A stretch of DNA of 11,331 bases, taken from contig JAICHT010000099.1 of assembly GCA_025924755.1 (NCBI GenBank), positions 1 through 11,331 on the forward strand, in the 5' to 3' direction. Positions 7,805 to 11,331 of this stretch are shown piece after piece. Both the position numbers and the translations under genes were made by a program. The stretch is from Chitinophagaceae bacterium. Lineage in GTDB: Bacteria > Bacteroidota > Bacteroidia > Chitinophagales > Chitinophagaceae. Each line of letters opens with the position of its first letter. Positions within the stretch are counted from its first letter, which is position 1. The notes under the pieces are model-generated. The model was given only the letters and a program-made list of their open reading frames with translations, was not told the origin of the DNA and searched no databases.

Positions 7805-9010
7805 TTAGACGCTTTCCAAAATGGTGGCATATCCCTGCCCTACTCCTACACACATCGCTGCCAGTGCATACCGTTTCTTTTGCTTTTGCAATTCTAAAGC
7901 GGCTGTTTGAATAATTCGTGCACCCGACATACCCAACGGATGCCCCAACGCGATAGCGCCGCCGTTTGGATTGACTCTTGGATCCCCACCTTCCAAACCC
8001 AGTTCCCGCATACAAGCCAGGGTTTGTGCAGCAAATGCTTCATTCAATTCAATGATATTCATATCCTTTAATGACAAGCCGGCATTTTGAAGTGCTTTTT
8101 TTGTGGCACCTACCGGACCTATACCCATAATACGTGGCTCCACACCTACCACAGCGGAAGCAACAATACGGGCAATAGGGTTAAGTTGATATTTTTTTAA
8201 AGCCTCTTCTGAAACAATATATAAAGCAGCAGCGCCGTCATTTAAACCGGACGAATTACCAGCGGTAACAGAACCGCCTTCTTTTTTAAAAGCCGGTTTT
8301 AATTGAGATAATTTTTCCAAAGAAGTGTGAGGCTTTATAAATTCATCTTCCTTAAAAATTGCTTTTTCTTTTTTATTAACTGTAATTTCTACCGGCACAA
8401 TCTCTTCTGCCAACCGCCCCGATTGCTGCGCCTTTGCGGCCCGAATTTGTGTTTGCCAGGCAAAGTGGTCCTGGTCTTCACGGCTGATATGGTAAAGCTC
8501 CGCCAGGTTTTCAGCTGTTACTCCCATAGCATCCGTACCATATAGTTGTTGCATCAACGGATTAATAAAACGCCATCCAAAACTGGAATCAAATAGCTGC
8601 GCATCATTGCCAAACGGTTTCGATGATTTTGATAACACCCACGGTCCACGGGTCATATGCTCCACCCCACCTGCAATGAATATATTACCGTCTCTTGCTT
8701 TTATAGCTCTTGCCGCATGTATAACGGCCGACATGCCTGATGCACATAAACGGTTGATGGTTTCTCCAGGTACCGAAGCGGGCAGCCCTGCAAGCAGCAA
8801 GGCCATACGGGCAATATTCCTGTTGTCTTCTCCTGCCTGGTTGGCACAACCCAATAGCACATCATCAATAGCTGCTGCCGGTATTTGTGGATTGCGGGAT
8901 ATCAATTCTTTTAATACCAACGCAGCCAAATCATCAGCACGAACCGTAGAAAGGCTACCTCCAAAATTACCGATCGGCGTTCGTATGCCATCCACTATAA
9001 AAGCATCCAT
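7805..9010 (-). CDS. pcaF: 3-oxoadipyl-CoA thiolase (PcaF/PaaJ type acetyl-CoA acyltransferase)
   Basis: A 401-residue thiolase, the usual length for 3-oxoadipyl-CoA thiolases. It cleaves 3-oxoadipyl-CoA with CoA to succinyl-CoA and acetyl-CoA, the last step of the beta-ketoadipate pathway and of phenylacetate degradation. Catalytic residues: C89 in INRLCASGM (acyl-accepting cysteine), N323-E324-A325-F326, H357 in GGAIALGHPLG and C387 in CVGVGQG. Subfamily signs are the GCANQAGEDNRN stretch (from G54), GWRFINPLM (145-153) and MGIGPVGA, which closely match Pseudomonas PcaF. PcaF and PaaJ cannot be separated by sequence alone, and a general 3-ketoacyl-CoA thiolase is a weaker alternative. No other pca or paa gene is in the window. 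It is the promoter-proximal gene of a likely two-gene unit with the downstream GH2. The cytoplasmic location follows from the lack of a signal peptide. Confidence 0.9.
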   Translation of the reverse strand: MDAFIVDGIRTPIGNFGGSLSTVRADDLAALVLKELISRNPQIPAAAIDDVLLGCANQAGEDNRNIARMALLLAGLPASVPGETINRLCASGMSAVIHAARAIKARDGNIFIAGGVEHMTRGPWVLSKSSKPFGNDAQLFDSSFGWRFINPLMQQLYGTDAMGVTAENLAELYHISREDQDHFAWQTQIRAAKAQQSGRLAEEIVPVEITVNKKEKAIFKEDEFIKPHTSLEKLSQLKPAFKKEGGSVTAGNSSGLNDGAAALYIVSEEALKKYQLNPIARIVASAVVGVEPRIMGIGPVGATKKALQNAGLSLKDMNIIELNEAFAAQTLACMRELGLEGGDPRVNPNGGAIALGHPLGMSGARIIQTAALELQKQKKRYALAAMCVGVGQGYATILESV

Positions 9011-9079
9011 TGTATCGTAAATTACGTAAGCATTAAAGGTAGCAGTTGTTTATATTATGGTTTCTTCATTCCAACACAA

Positions 9080-9087
9080 TATTTTTG
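9080..9087 (+). promoter_or_regulatory. Candidate Bacteroidota -7 promoter element (TATTTTTG)
   Basis: TATTTTTG matches the Bacteroidota TAnnTTTG -7 consensus exactly and points towards the GH2 gene at 9217, which would have a leader of about 125 bases. No clean TTTG -33 element sits at the expected spacing upstream (only TTTC at 9061-9064), so the assignment is tentative. Confidence 0.3.
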
Positions 9088-9125
9088 GATTATTACTTAA
9101 TCATTTTAAATATTTATCAATCTGT

Positions 9126-9146
9126 TTTTGGGGTGTACTCCCAAAA
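9126..9146. promoter_or_regulatory. Inverted repeat, possible operator
   Basis: Perfect 7-base arms TTTTGGG (9126-9132) and CCCAAAA (9140-9146) flank a 7-base centre, GTGTACT. The dyad lies downstream of the candidate -7 box and about 70 bases before the GH2 start, between two divergent genes, which is a fitting place for a regulator that controls both. It could instead form a short RNA hairpin in the GH2 leader. No regulator gene is adjacent. Confidence 0.4.
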
Positions 9147-9216
9147 TCAATTTTTAGATTAGCTAATAATACTGGCGCAGATTTCGTATAGAAAATGTAT
9201 TGGAAAAATTAAAAGC

Positions 9217-11058
9217 ATGGTAGTAAATCATCCTAATTACGGACTTACTAAAAGTAAGGAAGAAGGTTTTGCAGACGAGAATTTTATCAATCCTTTACCC
9301 AGGGCTGTTATTCGTCCCAACTTTTATATACTTCTTGATGGCGAATGGAAATTTGCTTTGGATACTGAGGATCGTGGCATTGCAGATGGCTGGCCTTTAG
9401 GTCATGAATACAAAGACACTGCAAGCTGGCCCGGTTCAATAGAATCTCATATTGCAGCAGCGAAAGATCAAACATTAGTTACCCCCTGGCAAGACAACAT
9501 AATCGCCTGGTACGAAAGAGAGTTTCCATTTACGGAAATAGCAAACGGGAATGGTGACCCGCATACGTTGTTGCAACTTACTTTTGGAGCTTGCGGCTAC
9601 GAAACAAGAGTATGGCTCAACGGGCTTCCCCTTCGCACCATTGAAGGTGAGGAAGTGCATAGAGGTGAATATACTTCGTTTTCATACGAACTTAAACAGG
9701 AAGATTTAAAACCGGTAAACCGCCTTACAGTACGCATAGCCGATACAATGGATGCCGATATTCCGAGGGGAAAACAAGAATCATTTGTATACAAACGCGG
9801 TGGCATCTGGTATCAAACCTATACCGGTGCCGTGCGCAGCATTTGGCTTGAAACGGTGGAGCGCAATCGCCTTCGTTCCCGTGTAGGTGTGGTGAGTATT
9901 GTGGAAGATAATATGGTACGGTTTAACCTAACGACCCGCATCCATGATCCCGGCGATTATGTGCTGCGTCTTAAGGTATATAACAGAAAACAACCTAATG
10001 AGGAACCTCTTGCTACAGACGAATACCCACTTCAGTTGGTAGCAGGCGAAAAAGGGCAGCGGGTAGTGATAGAAGTGCCCGATGCGCAGTTATGGTCTAC
10101 CGAGAACCCGCATTTATACCGTTTAGTTGCCCAGCTTGTTGATAATAATGGATATGCCGCTGAAATAGAAACTCATTTTGGACTGCGAAAGTTTGAAGCC
10201 CGGGGATGCTGTGTGTATTTAAACAATAAATCTATTTACCTCGATGGCATATTATACCAGCCGGGCACTGCTACCTACGAGGAGATCAAGCAGCATATTC
10301 TTGCCATGAAGGAATTAGGTTGTAACCTGATACGGATTCACATTGCAGGTGTGGATCCCCGCATTTACAACCTGGCTGATAAACTGGGAATGCTTCTATG
10401 GGTAGAGGTTCCCAGTCCGCACCGGTCTACCAAAAAAAGCCGGGAAGCCCACCGGGAAGAACTGCTTCGGATGCTGGCCTTGATAGGCACTCATCCTTCT
10501 GTGGTTATTTGGAGCTTGTATAACGAAGACTGGGGTGCACAGGATATAGCTACTCATGCAGAAACGCGTAAATATATCACGGATATGTACCATTATATGC
10601 AATTGGCGCATCCGCAATTTTTAGTAGTGGATAATGATGGCTGGCATCATATCTCGTACGAAGGCAGGCTAAAATCTGATTTACTAACGGCCCATCTTTA
10701 TACACCTGATTTACAAAAATGGCGTGAAATGCTGGATGGTTTAGTATCAGGTAAATTGGAAAATGTGGCAGCATTTCCTTTAGTAGTGGGCGATCCATTC
10801 TTCTTTCGTCGGCAGGTACCGCTGGTAATAAGCGAATGGGGCGGCTTTGGCTTTCCGGATTATGGCGGGCCTCAGGATAATAAGGCGAAGGCAGAACAGA
10901 TACGCTTATACAAAGAAGAACTGCGCAAAAGGCCTATTGCAGGCGATGTATATACGCAGGCTACCAATATTGAAGAGGAGCAGAACGGATTGATTGATGC
11001 GGACACCGGAGCGCTAAAGGTTCCGGCAGGCCTATTAAAATCAAAAGTGAATCCGTGA
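9217..11058 (+). CDS. Cytoplasmic glycoside hydrolase family 2-type enzyme
   Basis: A 613-residue GH2-fold protein with no signal peptide. Order: sugar-binding jelly roll (about 35-215, with NIIAWYEREF and GGIWYQTYTGAVRSIWLE), immunoglobulin-like domain (about 218-328), TIM barrel (about 330-613). Acid/base candidate is E437 in VVIWSLYNEDWG and nucleophile E540 in LVISEWGGFG; TQATNIEEEQNG near the C-terminus is typical of this GH2 group. It differs from classical beta-galactosidases and glucuronidases: the usual R-G-x-N-x-H segment before the barrel is replaced by LDGILYQPG, and there is no N-x-K motif, so uronide specificity is not supported. The substrate is unknown; the likely role is hydrolysis of an imported beta-glycoside. 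The ATG at 9217 is the only methionine near the N-terminus and an in-frame stop lies at 9160, so the start is secure. A weak purine stretch (GGAAAAA) lies upstream. It is divergent from the thiolase-glucuronidase unit. Confidence 0.88.
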   Translation: MVVNHPNYGLTKSKEEGFADENFINPLPRAVIRPNFYILLDGEWKFALDTEDRGIADGWPLGHEYKDTASWPGSIESHIAAAKDQTLVTPWQDNIIAWYEREFPFTEIANGNGDPHTLLQLTFGACGYETRVWLNGLPLRTIEGEEVHRGEYTSFSYELKQEDLKPVNRLTVRIADTMDADIPRGKQESFVYKRGGIWYQTYTGAVRSIWLETVERNRLRSRVGVVSIVEDNMVRFNLTTRIHDPGDYVLRLKVYNRKQPNEEPLATDEYPLQLVAGEKGQRVVIEVPDAQLWSTENPHLYRLVAQLVDNNGYAAEIETHFGLRKFEARGCCVYLNNKSIYLDGILYQPGTATYEEIKQHILAMKELGCNLIRIHIAGVDPRIYNLADKLGMLLWVEVPSPHRSTKKSREAHREELLRMLALIGTHPSVVIWSLYNEDWGAQDIATHAETRKYITDMYHYMQLAHPQFLVVDNDGWHHISYEGRLKSDLLTAHLYTPDLQKWREMLDGLVSGKLENVAAFPLVVGDPFFFRRQVPLVISEWGGFGFPDYGGPQDNKAKAEQIRLYKEELRKRPIAGDVYTQATNIEEEQNGLIDADTGALKVPAGLLKSKVNP

Positions 11059-11062
11059 GCAA

Positions 11063-11091
11063 AATGGATTTTTCTGATAGTAGAATCCATT
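11063..11091. terminator. Hairpin in the convergent gap, possible bidirectional terminator
   Basis: AATGGATT (11063-11070) and AATCCATT (11084-11091) are perfect 8 bp arms, extendable by a wobble pair and one T-A pair, with a small loop. It starts 4 bases after the GH2 stop and lies between two convergent genes. No T run follows on the plus strand and only a TTTT overlaps the end on the minus strand, so factor-independent termination is uncertain. Confidence 0.4.
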
Positions 11092-11117
11092 GAAACACCT
11101 GCCTGATATGCATTTAC

Positions 11118-11303
11118 TTATTGGCCGTTTTGTGCCCCGGGTTGATTTGGATTATCAGTGGAATGTATGGTTGTATCTTTTGTGGTGGTAGAATCCTGTG
11201 TAGTGGTTTGAGTACGATCATTATTGTTACTGCAGGAAACTACTGTTAATGCAACACATGCTGCTAATAAAAATACCAGTTTATTATTTTTCATAATTAT
11301 CAT
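11118..11303 (-). CDS. Small putative lipoprotein, Ser/Thr/Asn-rich
   Basis: A 61-residue protein with a type II signal peptide: Lys/Asn-rich start, hydrophobic segment LVFLLAACVALTVV, and lipobox VVSC with the lipidated cysteine at C24, followed by SNNND. LAAC ending at C16 is an alternative but leaves a very short hydrophobic core. After lipidation only a 37-residue low-complexity tail rich in Thr, Ser, Asp, Asn and Gln remains, with no recognisable domain. It is typical of tiny Bacteroidota lipoproteins and its function is unknown. Methionine 1 (11301-11303) and methionine 4 (11292-11294) are both possible starts; MKNNK at methionine 4 looks the more natural signal peptide start. Upstream sequence is AT-rich and the gene ends 60 bp from the convergent GH2 gene. 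Confidence 0.72.
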   Translation of the reverse strand: MIIMKNNKLVFLLAACVALTVVSCSNNNDRTQTTTQDSTTTKDTTIHSTDNPNQPGAQNGQ

Positions 11304-11331
11304 TTTGTTTAATAAAATATAGAAAGTAAGC

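Larger units (their letters stand above)
9011..9216. promoter_or_regulatory. Divergent intergenic regulatory region between the thiolase and GH2 genes
   Basis: This AT-rich 206 bp gap is the only substantial non-coding stretch in the window and must hold promoters for both divergent transcription units. It contains a good -7 candidate for the plus-strand gene and a short inverted repeat, both listed separately. For the minus-strand thiolase only a weak -7-like element (TACCTTTA on the minus strand, around 9033-9040) was found, without a convincing -33 partner. No small ORF or RNA gene was recognised. Confidence 0.6.

Noticed and set aside
7785..8015. 76-codon minus-strand ORF overlapping the thiolase 3' end
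   Set aside because: Out-of-frame shadow of conserved thiolase motifs (catalytic His and Cys region).
8607..9020. 137-codon plus-strand ORF opposite the thiolase start
   Set aside because: It is fully antisense to the conserved N-terminal half of the thiolase and has no recognisable domain.

Overview
The window reads as a chromosomal segment of a Bacteroidota bacterium, most likely of the Chitinophagaceae type. The grounds are the AT-leaning, moderate GC coding sequence, starts with little or no Shine-Dalgarno sequence, an exact TAnnTTTG-type -7 element in the one large intergenic region, a very long soluble-looking hybrid histidine kinase with tandem HAMP repeats, and secreted or lipoprotein-type envelope proteins. 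The genus assignment is inference; the sequence shows no rRNA, tRNA, IS element, CRISPR array or phage gene.

Layout. (1) 1-5958, plus strand: a two-gene signalling operon. The first gene enters from upstream of the window and encodes at least seven 92-residue poly-HAMP repeats (276 bp DNA period), then GAF, coiled coil, HisKA, HATPase and three receiver domains. Four bases after its stop lies a second gene, a receiver followed by its own HisKA/HATPase kinase. No HPt domain or DNA-binding output is present in the window, so the final target of this relay lies elsewhere. (2) 5991-9010, minus strand: a thiolase of the 3-oxoadipyl-CoA (PcaF/PaaJ) type, followed 35 bp later by a signal-peptide-bearing GH2 enzyme that carries the catalytic residues and the N-x-K motif of beta-glucuronidases. 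The GH2 gene converges on the kinase operon across a 32 bp gap. (3) 9011-9216: a 206 bp AT-rich divergent intergenic region with one good candidate -7 box and a 7-bp-arm inverted repeat. (4) 9217-11058, plus strand: a second GH2-type enzyme without a signal peptide and without N-x-K, presumably cytoplasmic. (5) 11118-11303, minus strand: a very small Ser/Thr/Asn-rich lipoprotein, convergent with the GH2 gene across a short gap that contains an 8 bp hairpin.

How they may work together. The kinase pair forms one unit: the hybrid kinase can autophosphorylate and pass phosphate among its three receivers, and the receiver of the small kinase is an obvious candidate partner. The carbohydrate/catabolic block may handle glycoconjugates: an exported glucuronidase-like enzyme, a cytoplasmic GH2 enzyme, and a thiolase that ends the beta-ketoadipate or phenylacetate pathway. 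A link through aromatic aglycones released from glucuronides is possible, but rests only on gene adjacency. The most distinctive element is the poly-HAMP kinase, whose repeat sequence and 92-residue period closely recall fungal group III (Nik1/Os-1) kinases, but which has a GAF domain and two additional receivers.
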